From Paramesorhizobium sp049065735 (GTDB lineage Bacteria > Pseudomonadota > Alphaproteobacteria > Rhizobiales > Rhizobiaceae): a DNA stretch of 64,000 bases. The notes below the pieces were generated by a model. The model made no database searches. It saw only the letters and a list, made by a program, of their open reading frames with translations, and had not been told where the DNA came from. Location of the stretch: NCBI RefSeq assembly GCF_049065735.1, contig NZ_JBAKHD010000001.1, positions 186,001 through 250,000 of the forward strand, given 5' to 3'. Of the stretch, positions 25,574 through 32,855 are shown piece after piece (the stretch's first letter is position 1; each line of letters opens with the position of its first letter). The translations under genes and the position numbers were made by a program.

Positions 25574-25990
25574 TCATTGCGATTGCCGCGCCGCTTCCGG
25601 CACCCTTGCAATCACCTTGATCTCAAAATCGAACCCCGCCAGCCAATTCACCCCAATCGCAGTCCAGTTCGGATAAGGCTTGGTGTCGAATATGCGGCTC
25701 TTCACTTCCATGATCGTGCCGAACTGGTTTTCTGGGTCGGTGTGGAACGTGGTCACGTCGACAATATCGTCGAAGCTGCAACCCGCGGCCTTTAGCGTTG
25801 CTTCCAGATTGGCGAAGGCGAGTTCCACTTGGGCCTTGAAATCGGGCTCGGGCGAGCCGTCGGCGCGGCTGCCGACCTGGCCCGATACGAACAGGAGGTC
25901 GCCGGAGCGGATCGCGGCGGAGTAGCCGTGTTCTTCGTAAAGCGCGTGCCGGTTGGCGGGGAAAACTGCGTCTCGTTTTGTCATTTCCAT
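25574..25990 (-). CDS. Rid (YjgF/YER057c/UK114) family protein
   Basis: A 138-residue Rid-fold protein: Ser-Gly-Asp-Leu-Leu-Phe-Val-Ser-Gly-Gln-Val, then Ala-Phe-Ala-Asn-Leu-Glu-Ala-Thr-Leu-Lys-Ala-Ala-Gly and Pro-Asn-Trp-Thr-Ala-Ile-Gly-Val. The usual active-site Arg of RidA (in an Arg-x-x-Val/Ala segment near residue 105) is not evident: the loop here reads Tyr-Pro-Asn-Trp-Thr-Ala-Ile-Gly, so it is more likely one of the other Rid subgroups than a true imine deaminase. It sits directly downstream of three tandem palindromic boxes, which implies tight regulation by a factor not in this window. Confidence 0.9.
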   Translation of the reverse strand: MEMTKRDAVFPANRHALYEEHGYSAAIRSGDLLFVSGQVGSRADGSPEPDFKAQVELAFANLEATLKAAGCSFDDIVDVTTFHTDPENQFGTIMEVKSRIFDTKPYPNWTAIGVNWLAGFDFEIKVIARVPEAARQSQ

Positions 25991-26021
25991 TCCTTCGGGG
26001 TAGGGCAGCGGGTGGATTCAG

Positions 26022-26083
26022 ATACGCCGCGTATGCAATAAACATATATACGCATCGTATGTCAATTCGCATACGTGACGTAT
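26022..26083. promoter_or_regulatory. Triple ATACG-N3-CGTAT operator
   Basis: Three palindromes of one type, ATACGccgCGTAT (26022-26034), ATACGcatCGTAT (26048-26060) and ATACGtgaCGTAT (26071-26083), start 26 and 23 bases apart, about two helical turns. They lie 32-93 bases upstream of the Rid start codon and also face gcdH. The boxes are seen directly; the regulator is unknown. Confidence 0.75.
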
Positions 26084-26190
26084 ATGGGAAATTGCCGGTT
26101 CTCCATTCCCCGCTCTCATCCCCCGATGTGAAATCATCATGGCCGCCCTGAATTGCCCCGCCGCAATTCGCGCTTATGATGGGAGCCAAA

Positions 26191-26254
26191 GCATGATCCC
26201 GAACCAAAGGTCAGCGTCAGCAAAAAGTTGTAGACTTTTCGGATAAGATTATGC
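26191..26254. repeat. Family D palindromic element, copy 1
   Basis: Outer arms GCATGATC and GATTATGC around a body with AAAAAGTTGTAGACTTTT. It ends 25 bases before the gcdH start codon, so it could affect that promoter or leader. Two relatives are at 31255 and 57372. Confidence 0.85.
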
Positions 26255-26279
26255 GGCCAAATAAAGGGAGTGAACCGCC

Positions 26280-27470
26280 ATGCCATCATCCAAAGCCGCC
26301 TTCGTCTGGAGCGATCCTTTCCTCGTCGAGGATCAGCTGACCGAGGATGAGCGGATGATCCGCGACAGCGCCCGCGCGTTTGCCGAAAGCGAGTTGCTGC
26401 CGCGCGTCGAGGAGGCGTATCTGGAGGAGAAGACCGACCCCGCGCTTTTCCGCCTCATGGGGGAGGCGGGGCTGCTGGGCGTCACCTTGCCGGAGGAATA
26501 TGGCACGGCAGGCGCGTCCTATGTCGCCTATGGGCTGGTGGCGCGGGAGATCGAGCGCGTCGATTCGGGCTATCGCTCGATGATGAGCGTGCAGTCCTCG
26601 CTCGTCATGTATCCGATTTACGCCTATGGCTCCGAGGAGCAGCGCCGGAAATATCTGCCGAAGCTGGCGTCCGGCGAATGGATTGGCTGTTTCGGCCTCA
26701 CCGAGCCCGATGCCGGCTCCGACCCCGCGGGCATGAAGACCCGCGCCGAAAAGGTGGCGGATGGCTACCGGCTCTCTGGCTCGAAAATGTGGATTTCCAA
26801 TTCACCCATTGCCGATGTTTTCGTCGTCTGGGCGAAGTCGGAGGCGCATGGCGGCGCCATCCGCGGCTTTGTCCTGGAGAAGGGCATGAAGGGCCTTTCC
26901 GCGCCCAAGATCGGCGGCAAGCTCTCATTGCGCGCGTCGATAACAGGCGAGATCGTGATGGACGGCGTCATCGTGCCGGAGGAAAATTTGCTGCCCGATG
27001 CCTCGGGCCTGAGTGGGCCGTTCGGCTGCCTCAACCGCGCTCGCTACGGCATTTCATGGGGCGTGATGGGAGCGGCGGAGGATTGCTGGCACCGCGCGCT
27101 GCAATATGGCCTCGACCGCAAGCAATTCGGCAGGCCGCTCGCCGCCACCCAGCTTTTCCAGAAGAAGCTGGCGGACATGCAGACCGAAATCGCCCTCGGC
27201 CTGCAGGCAAGCTTGCGCGTCGGGCGGCTGATGGATGAAGGCAAGATGGCTCCCGAAATGATCTCCCTCGTCAAGCGCAACAATTGCGGCAAGGCGCTCG
27301 ACATCGCCAGGGCGGCCCGCGACATGCACGGCGGCAACGGCATCCAGATCGGCTACCACGTCATGCGCCACGCGCAAAATCTGGAAACCGTCAACACCTA
27401 TGAGGGGACGCACGACGTCCATGCGCTGATCTTGGGGCGCGCGCAGACGGGGATACAAGCGTTTTTTTGA
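26280..27470 (+). CDS. gcdH: Glutaryl-CoA dehydrogenase
   Basis: FAD-dependent acyl-CoA dehydrogenase, 396 residues, oxidising and decarboxylating glutaryl-CoA to crotonyl-CoA in lysine, hydroxylysine and tryptophan breakdown and passing electrons to ETF. The N-terminus Phe-Val-Trp-Ser-Asp-Pro-Phe, the Gly-Leu-Thr-Glu-Pro-Asp-Ala-Gly-Ser-Asp-Pro FAD segment, the Arg-Ala-Arg-Tyr-Gly-Ile-Ser-Trp-Gly element (here Asn-Arg-Ala-Arg-Tyr) and the end Thr-Tyr-Glu-Gly-Thr-His-Asp-Val-His are of GcdH type; Glu375 is the catalytic base. ETF-ubiquinone oxidoreductase, the next electron carrier after ETF, is encoded 1.3 kb downstream. Confidence 0.94.
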   Translation: MPSSKAAFVWSDPFLVEDQLTEDERMIRDSARAFAESELLPRVEEAYLEEKTDPALFRLMGEAGLLGVTLPEEYGTAGASYVAYGLVAREIERVDSGYRSMMSVQSSLVMYPIYAYGSEEQRRKYLPKLASGEWIGCFGLTEPDAGSDPAGMKTRAEKVADGYRLSGSKMWISNSPIADVFVVWAKSEAHGGAIRGFVLEKGMKGLSAPKIGGKLSLRASITGEIVMDGVIVPEENLLPDASGLSGPFGCLNRARYGISWGVMGAAEDCWHRALQYGLDRKQFGRPLAATQLFQKKLADMQTEIALGLQASLRVGRLMDEGKMAPEMISLVKRNNCGKALDIARAARDMHGGNGIQIGYHVMRHAQNLETVNTYEGTHDVHALILGRAQTGIQAFF

Positions 27471-27515
27471 GGTGCTGGTCCGGTGTGCTGGGCTTGTGTT
27501 TTAAACGGAAGCGTT

Positions 27516-27535
27516 GGCAGGACAGAGGGGGGCGC
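27516..27535. repeat. Family B fragment
   Basis: A lone GGCAGGACAGAGGGGGGCGC resembles the outer end of the family B arm at 14578-14594. Its partner arm is missing, so this looks like a decayed half element in the gcdH-udg gap. Confidence 0.5.
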
Positions 27536-27648
27536 CTCGCGATTCCGTCAAAACACAATTTGCTCTATCACCTCAGAAGAGGGCGAAGCGGCTGATCAGC
27601 CGTGCCCGAGCGCTGCGACGGAAGCCCGCAACCCACCGCAGCCCCTAT

Positions 27649-28509
27649 TCACTTCCCCGCCCCCAGCTCCCGCAATTTTATCTTCACCGCCAGCAAATCC
27701 CGCCACGCAAACCGCTTCTGCGCAGGGGTTCTCAACAGATAGGCCGGGTGCAGCGTCGGCATGACCGGGATTTCCTTGCCAGATGGCGTTACATGCAACT
27801 TCCAGTTTCCCCGCAGCCGCAGGATGCCTTCCTGCGAGCCGGTCAGCGCCTTAGCCGCCGGGCCGCCGAGCGCGACCAGCACTTTCGGGTCGGCCAGCTC
27901 GATCTGCCGTTCGATGAACGGGCGGCAGAGTTCGGTCTCCAGCGGCGTCGGGGTGCGGTTGCCGGGCGGACGCCAGGGGATGGTGTTGGCGATATAGACC
28001 CTGTCCCGCTCCAGCCCCATGGCGACAAGCATCCGGTTCAGCAATTGCCCGGATCGCCCGACGAAGGGCCGCCCCTCAATATCCTCGTCGCGCCCCGGCG
28101 CTTCTCCGATGAACATGATGGGCGATGCCGGGTCGCCATCGGCAAAGCACATATTCTTGGCGGTGAATTTCAGATTGCAGCCATCGAAGGCCGCGAGCCG
28201 CTCGCGCAATTCCTCCAGCGTCGCCGCTGTGCGCGCCGCCTCGCGCGCCATCGCCACCTGCGCATCGTCGGGCACCACAGGGCGCGGGGCGGACGGAGCC
28301 GGGGCCGCTTGCCGGGAGGGCTGCTGAGGGGAGGGAGCCGCGCCGCTCGCCTGGCCTGCGCCCGGGTGCGCCTGCCGTGATGGCGCTTTTGGCCGCGCGC
28401 TTTCGGCAAAACGGTCGATGGGCTCGTCGGAAAGGGCGATATCCACCCCGGCTTCCGCGTAGAAGCGGATCAGCCCTTCGATATCCATCCATGCCTGCTC
28501 ATTTGCCAT
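27649..28509 (-). CDS. Uracil-DNA glycosylase, family 4-like
   Basis: A 286-residue base-excision repair enzyme. After a Pro/Ala-rich linker (about 45-95), the UDG fold shows Gly-Glu-Ala-Pro-Gly-Arg-Asp-Glu-Asp and Gly-Arg-Ser-Gly-Gln-Leu-Leu (motif 1), Asn-Thr-Ile-Pro-Trp-Arg-Pro-Pro-Gly-Asn, and His-Pro-Ala-Tyr-Leu-Leu-Arg (motif 2). Family 4 enzymes normally hold a 4Fe-4S cluster through a Cys-x-x-Cys plus two later Cys; here the first pair reads Cys-Asn-Leu-Lys, so the cluster is probably absent. ATG 28509 gives the Met-Ala-Asn-Glu-Gln start. It is divergent from ETF-QO, and the shared promoter region holds a palindrome. Confidence 0.88.
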   Translation of the reverse strand: MANEQAWMDIEGLIRFYAEAGVDIALSDEPIDRFAESARPKAPSRQAHPGAGQASGAAPSPQQPSRQAAPAPSAPRPVVPDDAQVAMAREAARTAATLEELRERLAAFDGCNLKFTAKNMCFADGDPASPIMFIGEAPGRDEDIEGRPFVGRSGQLLNRMLVAMGLERDRVYIANTIPWRPPGNRTPTPLETELCRPFIERQIELADPKVLVALGGPAAKALTGSQEGILRLRGNWKLHVTPSGKEIPVMPTLHPAYLLRTPAQKRFAWRDLLAVKIKLRELGAGK

Positions 28510-28579
28510 GACCGCATCCTTATCAGGAATGAGCGCGCGCCGTCTATTGCAGGAACAGGCCGTAAAAGCCATGAATTCA

Positions 28580-28595
28580 TTGACGTTTACGTCAA
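28580..28595. promoter_or_regulatory. Palindrome over a possible ETF-QO promoter
   Basis: TTGACGTTTACGTCAA has perfect 7-base arms with a two-base centre. TTGACG can also serve as a -35 element, with a TAATTA-like -10 after a 17-base spacer. ACGT-core palindromes of this kind are described for LiuR-type MerR regulators of branched-chain amino acid and fatty acid catabolism, a plausible match for ETF-QO; this link is inferred. Confidence 0.5.
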
Positions 28596-28734
28596 GGTAA
28601 ACTAATTAACCATTGAATGCCACAATTGCCCCCGGACAATTGGCCGCTTGTGAGGATGTAAGCGACGCTATAACAGGTAAGAATAACAAACGAGGCAGGA
28701 CGGCTCCGGGGAACAGGCCGTCACGGAGGATGAG

Positions 28735-30402
28735 ATGAGCGAGGCGAACGAGCTTCCAGAGCGCGAGAGCATGGAATTCGACGTGGTCATCGTCGGGGCG
28801 GGTCCGGCGGGCCTGGCGGCGGCGATCCGGCTGAAGCAGGTCAATCCGGAACTCTCGGTCGTGGTGCTGGAGAAGGGCGGCGAGGTCGGCGCGCATATTC
28901 TCTCGGGCGCGGTCGTCGACCCCATCGGCATCGACAAGCTCATCCCCGGCTGGCGTGAGGAAAGCGACCATCCGTTCCAAACGCCGGTCACCGACGATCA
29001 TTTCCTCGTGCTCGGGCCCGCCGGATCGGTGCGCCTGCCCAATTTTCTAATGCCGCCGCTGATGAACAATCACGGCAATTACATCGTCTCGCTGGGCAAT
29101 GTCTGCCGCTGGCTGGGCACGAAGGCCGAGGCGCTTGGCGTCGAGATCTACCCCGGCTTCGCCGCTACCGAAGTGCTCTATGACGACAATGGCGCGGTCA
29201 TCGGCGTCGCCACCGGCGATATGGGCGTCGAGAAGAATGGCGAGCCCGGTCCGGCCTATACACGCGGCATGGCGCTGCTCGGCAAATATGTGCTGATCGG
29301 CGAAGGCGCGCGCGGCTCGCTGGCGAAGCAGCTTATCGCCAAATTCAAGCTTGATGAGGGCAGGGAGCCGCCGAAATTCGGCATCGGCCTGAAAGAGCTC
29401 TGGCAGGTCGATCCGTCCAAGCACAAGCCCGGCCTCGTGCAGCACTCCTTCGGCTGGCCGCTCGATTCGAAGACCGGCGGCGGCTCGTTCCTCTACCATT
29501 TCGGCGATAATCTGGTGGCAGTCGGCTTCGTCGTTCACCTGAACTACAAGAACCCCTATCTCTCGCCCTTCGAGGAGTTCCAGCGCTTCAAGACCCATTC
29601 GGCCATTCGCGATACCTTCGAGGGCGGCAAGCGGCTCTCCTACGGCGCCCGCGCCATCACCGAGGGCGGCTTCCAGTCGGTGCCGAAGCTGACCTTCCCC
29701 GGCGGTGCGCTGATGGGCTGCTCGGCGGGTTTCGTCAACGTGCCGCGCATCAAGGGCTCGCACAATGCGGTGCTGTCGGGGATCATGGCCGCGGACCATG
29801 TCGCCGAAGCCATCGCCGCGGGCCGCGCCCATGACGAACTGACCGCCTATGAGGAAGCCTGGCGGACAAGCGAGATCGGCAAGGATCTGAAGAAGGTCCG
29901 CAACGTCAAGCCGCTCTGGTCGAAGCTCGGCACGGTTCTGGGCGTCGCGCTCGGCGGCCTCGACATGTGGATCAACACGCTGACCGGCGGCTGGTCGCCC
30001 TTCGGCACGATGAGCCATGGCAAGCCGGATTATAGGACGCTGGAACCCGCCAGCGAGGCGAAGAAGATCGAATACCCCAAGCCCGACGGCGTGCTCACCT
30101 TCGACCGCCTGTCATCCGTCTTCCTCTCCAACACCAATCATGAGGAGGACCAGCCGGTCCATCTTCAGGTGAAGAATATGGAGTTGCAGCGGACCTCGGA
30201 ATTCGACATCTATGCCGGCCCGTCGCAGCGCTATTGCCCGGCGGGGGTCTATGAATGGGTGAAGCAGGACGGCAAGGAAATCTACGTCATCAACGCCCAG
30301 AACTGCGTCCACTGCAAGACCTGCGACATCAAGGACCCCAACCAGAATATCAACTGGGTCCCCCCGCAGGGCGGCGAGGGGCCGGTTTATGTGAATATGT
30401 GA
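28735..30402 (+). CDS. Electron transfer flavoprotein-ubiquinone oxidoreductase
   Basis: A 555-residue membrane-associated flavoprotein that takes electrons from ETF (fed by acyl-CoA dehydrogenases such as GcdH) and reduces ubiquinone. The FAD dinucleotide motif Gly21-Ala-Gly-Pro-Ala-Gly26 is followed by Glu-Lys-Gly. The C-terminal ferredoxin-like part carries the 4Fe-4S ligands (Tyr-Cys-Pro-Ala-Gly-Val-Tyr-Glu, then Asn-Cys-Val-His-Cys-Lys-Thr-Cys-Asp). GGAGG with a five-base spacing selects ATG 28735 over ATG 28730. It is monocistronic here, and a family A repeat begins ten bases after the stop codon. Confidence 0.97.
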   Translation: MSEANELPERESMEFDVVIVGAGPAGLAAAIRLKQVNPELSVVVLEKGGEVGAHILSGAVVDPIGIDKLIPGWREESDHPFQTPVTDDHFLVLGPAGSVRLPNFLMPPLMNNHGNYIVSLGNVCRWLGTKAEALGVEIYPGFAATEVLYDDNGAVIGVATGDMGVEKNGEPGPAYTRGMALLGKYVLIGEGARGSLAKQLIAKFKLDEGREPPKFGIGLKELWQVDPSKHKPGLVQHSFGWPLDSKTGGGSFLYHFGDNLVAVGFVVHLNYKNPYLSPFEEFQRFKTHSAIRDTFEGGKRLSYGARAITEGGFQSVPKLTFPGGALMGCSAGFVNVPRIKGSHNAVLSGIMAADHVAEAIAAGRAHDELTAYEEAWRTSEIGKDLKKVRNVKPLWSKLGTVLGVALGGLDMWINTLTGGWSPFGTMSHGKPDYRTLEPASEAKKIEYPKPDGVLTFDRLSSVFLSNTNHEEDQPVHLQVKNMELQRTSEFDIYAGPSQRYCPAGVYEWVKQDGKEIYVINAQNCVHCKTCDIKDPNQNINWVPPQGGEGPVYVNM

Positions 30403-30412
30403 GCAAGGCGTG

Positions 30413-30619
30413 GCGCCCTCCTTCCCCCTTGCGGGGAAGGTGTCTGCGGAGCAGACGGATGGGGGTGGTTGTGATAGAGGTGACTTCGAAAATTATGCAC
30501 TTATGAAAAGTGCAGATAGCTAAAAAGTGCAACCTGCCGGAGATCCCACCGCGCTGCCATTACCACCCCCATCCACCCGCTAACGCGGGCACCTTCCCCG
30601 CAAGGGGGAAGGAGGGCGC
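30413..30619. repeat. Family A palindromic element, copy 3, with replaced centre
   Basis: Outer halves are the GTCTGC type (left) and the CCCGC-taac-GCGGG type (right). The usual GACGTTTGCGC inner stem is gone; the centre instead holds an AT-richer segment with GCACTT-atgaa-AAGTGC and a third AAGTGC. It lies between the convergent ETF-QO and DUF922 genes. Confidence 0.88.
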
Positions 30620-30626
30620 TCTACCT

Positions 30627-31217
30627 TCATCCATTCACCAGCCCCAACACCAGCTGATGCACATTCCCGCCCTCGCTCATTTCCGTCTTGTCGAAATCGC
30701 GGCTTTGCTGGCGCTGTTCGTTCGAAAGGGCGGCGAGGCGGCGGGTCAGTTCCTGCCTGATCTTCTTGCATCCCGGATCGTTCGCCACTGCCAGGCCCAC
30801 CGACATGGCCTCGATCTTCTTCACCATGTCGAGGATGATTTGGCCATGCACCCGCTCATGCGCCTCAATCCCGGCAATGAAGCGGTCCCAGCGTTTCTGC
30901 GTATCCGGCGGCATTTTGGCTGAGGGCTTCGGCAGCTTGTAGATGATGGTCAGGTGCGGCACCGCTTGGGCGAGGCGGCAGCCGCCGCCCTCCGGCACAT
31001 ATTTGCGCGACCATTTGAGATCGAATGTCGTGTAGGCGATGGTCGGCCCCAGGCTCAGTCTTGGGCCGTTCTCGCCGATCGAGCGGTAAAGCTCGATACC
31101 CGTCTGGCCGGACACCGGATAGGTCTCGATCCGCTCGGCGGGTTTCCACTCCGCCTGTGCTCCGCTCGCGACGCCCAAGCCCAAAGCCGCACCCATAACC
31201 CATGCAATCAGCTTCAT
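30627..31217 (-). CDS. DUF922 zinc-dependent protease-like protein
   Basis: A 196-residue secreted protein with a clear signal peptide (cleavage after Ala-Gln-Ala, residue 22). A Tyr-x-Val-x-Gly start of the mature chain, two central strands and then His120-Glu-Arg-Val-His124 (HExxH) match the DUF922 family of predicted periplasmic Zn proteases; a downstream Cys-Lys-Lys segment completes the fold. The catalytic motif is complete, so activity is plausible, but no substrate is known. The upstream gap (31218-31468) holds a family D repeat shared with the divergent VOC gene. Confidence 0.85.
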   Translation of the reverse strand: MKLIAWVMGAALGLGVASGAQAEWKPAERIETYPVSGQTGIELYRSIGENGPRLSLGPTIAYTTFDLKWSRKYVPEGGGCRLAQAVPHLTIIYKLPKPSAKMPPDTQKRWDRFIAGIEAHERVHGQIILDMVKKIEAMSVGLAVANDPGCKKIRQELTRRLAALSNEQRQQSRDFDKTEMSEGGNVHQLVLGLVNG

Positions 31218-31254
31218 CCGCCGCCATCCCTCTTTTTGCGCGGGCGGACGTATA

Positions 31255-31296
31255 GCATGATCCCGAACAGTTGCAGACTTACAGGCAAGATCATGC
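31255..31296. repeat. Family D palindromic element, copy 2 (short form)
   Basis: GCATGATC and GATCATGC form perfect outer arms, but the body lacks the GGTCAGCGTCAGC segment of copies 1 and 3. It lies between divergent genes. Confidence 0.8.
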
Positions 31297-31468
31297 GGGA
31301 AAAAAGTGCATCGGTCGCCCTCTTCAACTGCCAGTATTTTGTCAGTTGATCTGTCAGGAGGGCACCTGTCTCATTTGTCAGGAGAGGTGAGGTTCCCGCA
31401 TTTTCAGTGTAATATCGCCGCGCCATAACGCTTGCGCCGATCAACCCAAAGAAAAGGGAAATGTGGAA

Positions 31469-32236
31469 ATGCCCAAGCAATCGAATTTCGTATGGTACGA
31501 ACTGATGACGTCGGACCTCGCCGCCGCCGAGACTTTTTATAAGACGGTCATCGGCTGGAACATCGAACGCTGGCCGGGAGATATGCCCTATGTCATCGGC
31601 AAGGCCGGCGACCGCGGCGTCGTCGGCATGATGACGATTCCGGAGGAAGCGAAGGCGATGGGCGCGCGTCCCATCTGGCTCCCCTTCATCTATACCGACA
31701 ATGTCGATGCCGAGACGCAAAGCGTTCAAAAGGCGGGCGGTAAAATATTGCGCGAGCCTGCCGATATCCCGGAAGTCGGGCGCTTCTCCGTCGTCACCGA
31801 TCCGCAAGGGGCGGTGTTCAACCTATTCACGCCGGGCATGGAAGAACAGCCCCCTCTGCCCGACCAGACGCCGGGCACGATCGGCTGGAACGAGCTTTAC
31901 GCCGCCGACGGCCCGAGCGCCTTCGACTTTTACGCCAGCCAGTTCGGCTGGACCAAGGGCGAGGCGATGGAAATGGGCGGCGACATGGGCGTCTACCAGC
32001 TTTTCGAAATCGACGGTAAACTGTGCGGCGCCGTCATGACCAAGCCGGAAAACGTGCCCGTGCCGATGTGGTCGTTCTATTTCTGGGTCGATGGGCTCGA
32101 CGCGGCGATAGATCGCGTGAAGGAGGGTGGCGGCAAGACCCTTATGGAGCCGATGCAGGTGCCGGGCGATAGCTGGATCGTCAACTGCGTCGACCCGCAG
32201 GGCGCGCTGTTCTCGCTGGTGTCGATGAAGAGATAG
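31469..32236 (+). CDS. VOC-superfamily (glyoxalase-like) protein, two modules
   Basis: A 255-residue protein with two vicinal-oxygen-chelate modules. The first is about residues 5-120 (Phe-Val-Trp-Tyr-Glu-Leu-Met-Thr, Phe-Tyr-Lys-Thr-Val-Ile-Gly-Trp, ending Asp-Pro-Gln-Gly-Ala-Val-Phe). The second is about 132-254 (Gly-Trp-Asn-Glu-Leu, Phe-Tyr-Ala-Ser-Gln-Phe-Gly-Trp, Asp-Pro-Gln-Gly-Ala-Leu-Phe). The repeated Trp-(Tyr/Asn)-Glu-Leu and Asp-Pro-Gln-Gly motifs show internal duplication. Such proteins resemble hydroxylases and dioxygenase-like CFP-30B homologues; the substrate cannot be told. ATG 31469 has better spacing to AAAAGGG than GTG 31463. Confidence 0.88.
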   Translation: MPKQSNFVWYELMTSDLAAAETFYKTVIGWNIERWPGDMPYVIGKAGDRGVVGMMTIPEEAKAMGARPIWLPFIYTDNVDAETQSVQKAGGKILREPADIPEVGRFSVVTDPQGAVFNLFTPGMEEQPPLPDQTPGTIGWNELYAADGPSAFDFYASQFGWTKGEAMEMGGDMGVYQLFEIDGKLCGAVMTKPENVPVPMWSFYFWVDGLDAAIDRVKEGGGKTLMEPMQVPGDSWIVNCVDPQGALFSLVSMKR

Positions 32237-32321
32237 GGCAGTAGGAGAATAAGTGAGGAGGAGAATAAGGGGGTATGCAGAAACATATTCCCTTACTCTC
32301 ATACTCCCCCTATTCCCTTCC
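32233..32321. repeat. Family E low-complexity inverted repeat, copy 2
   Basis: AG-rich GGAGAATAAG runs on the left face CCCCCTATTCCC on the right around AGAAACATATTCCC, matching the centre of the element at 5303-5369. It overlaps the VOC stop codon and ends 16 bases before the kinase start. Confidence 0.7.
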
Positions 32322-32336
32322 GAGCGAAGCGAGGCC

Positions 32337-32855
32337 ATGAAACGCATCATGATCATCGGCGGCGCCGGTTCCGGCAAATCCACGCTCGCCCGGGAAATCG
32401 GCGAGCGGCTTGGCCTGCCTGTCATCCATATCGACCCGATGTACTGGAAGCCAGGCTGGGTGCAGCGCACGCCGGAAGAAACGACAGCGCTGGCGCTTGA
32501 AGCGGCGCGAGGTGAGGCATGGGTGTTCGAGGGCAACCATACGGCAACCATCCCTGCGCGACTCGAGCGGGCCGATGCGCTCGTCTTCCTCGATATCGGC
32601 ACCATCCGCCGTCTTTGGCGCGTGATCCGGCGCGTCATGAAGCATTACGGCAGGACCCGGCCCGACATGGCCGAAGGCTGCCCGGAGCGGTTCGACTGGG
32701 CTTTTCTCAAATGGGTGACCGGATACAGGAAAAACGGCCGCATCCGTGCATTGAAGCTTCTCAAGACCGTCCCGCCGCACGTCCGGGTCTTCCACCTGCG
32801 CAGCCCGGCGGAAGTGCGGGCGTTTCTCGAAGCGGAGCTTAAGCACTCTATTTAG
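32337..32855 (+). CDS. FlaR-like P-loop kinase/ATPase
   Basis: A 172-residue protein related to the small kinases annotated as DNA topology modulation protein (FlaR) or adenylate-kinase-like. The Walker A motif Gly8-Gly-Ala-Gly-Ser-Gly-Lys-Ser15 is at the N-terminus. The His-Ile-Asp-Pro-Met-Tyr-Trp-Lys-Pro-Gly-Trp segment and Trp-Val-Phe-Glu-Gly-Asn-His are typical of this group, and a basic Arg-Arg-Val-Met-Lys-His-Tyr-Gly-Arg-Thr-Arg lid follows. The upstream in-frame extension is encoded by repeat sequence, so ATG 32337 is used. Its last four bases overlap the 3' end of the convergent porin gene. The substrate is unknown. Confidence 0.88.
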   Translation: MKRIMIIGGAGSGKSTLAREIGERLGLPVIHIDPMYWKPGWVQRTPEETTALALEAARGEAWVFEGNHTATIPARLERADALVFLDIGTIRRLWRVIRRVMKHYGRTRPDMAEGCPERFDWAFLKWVTGYRKNGRIRALKLLKTVPPHVRVFHLRSPAEVRAFLEAELKHSI

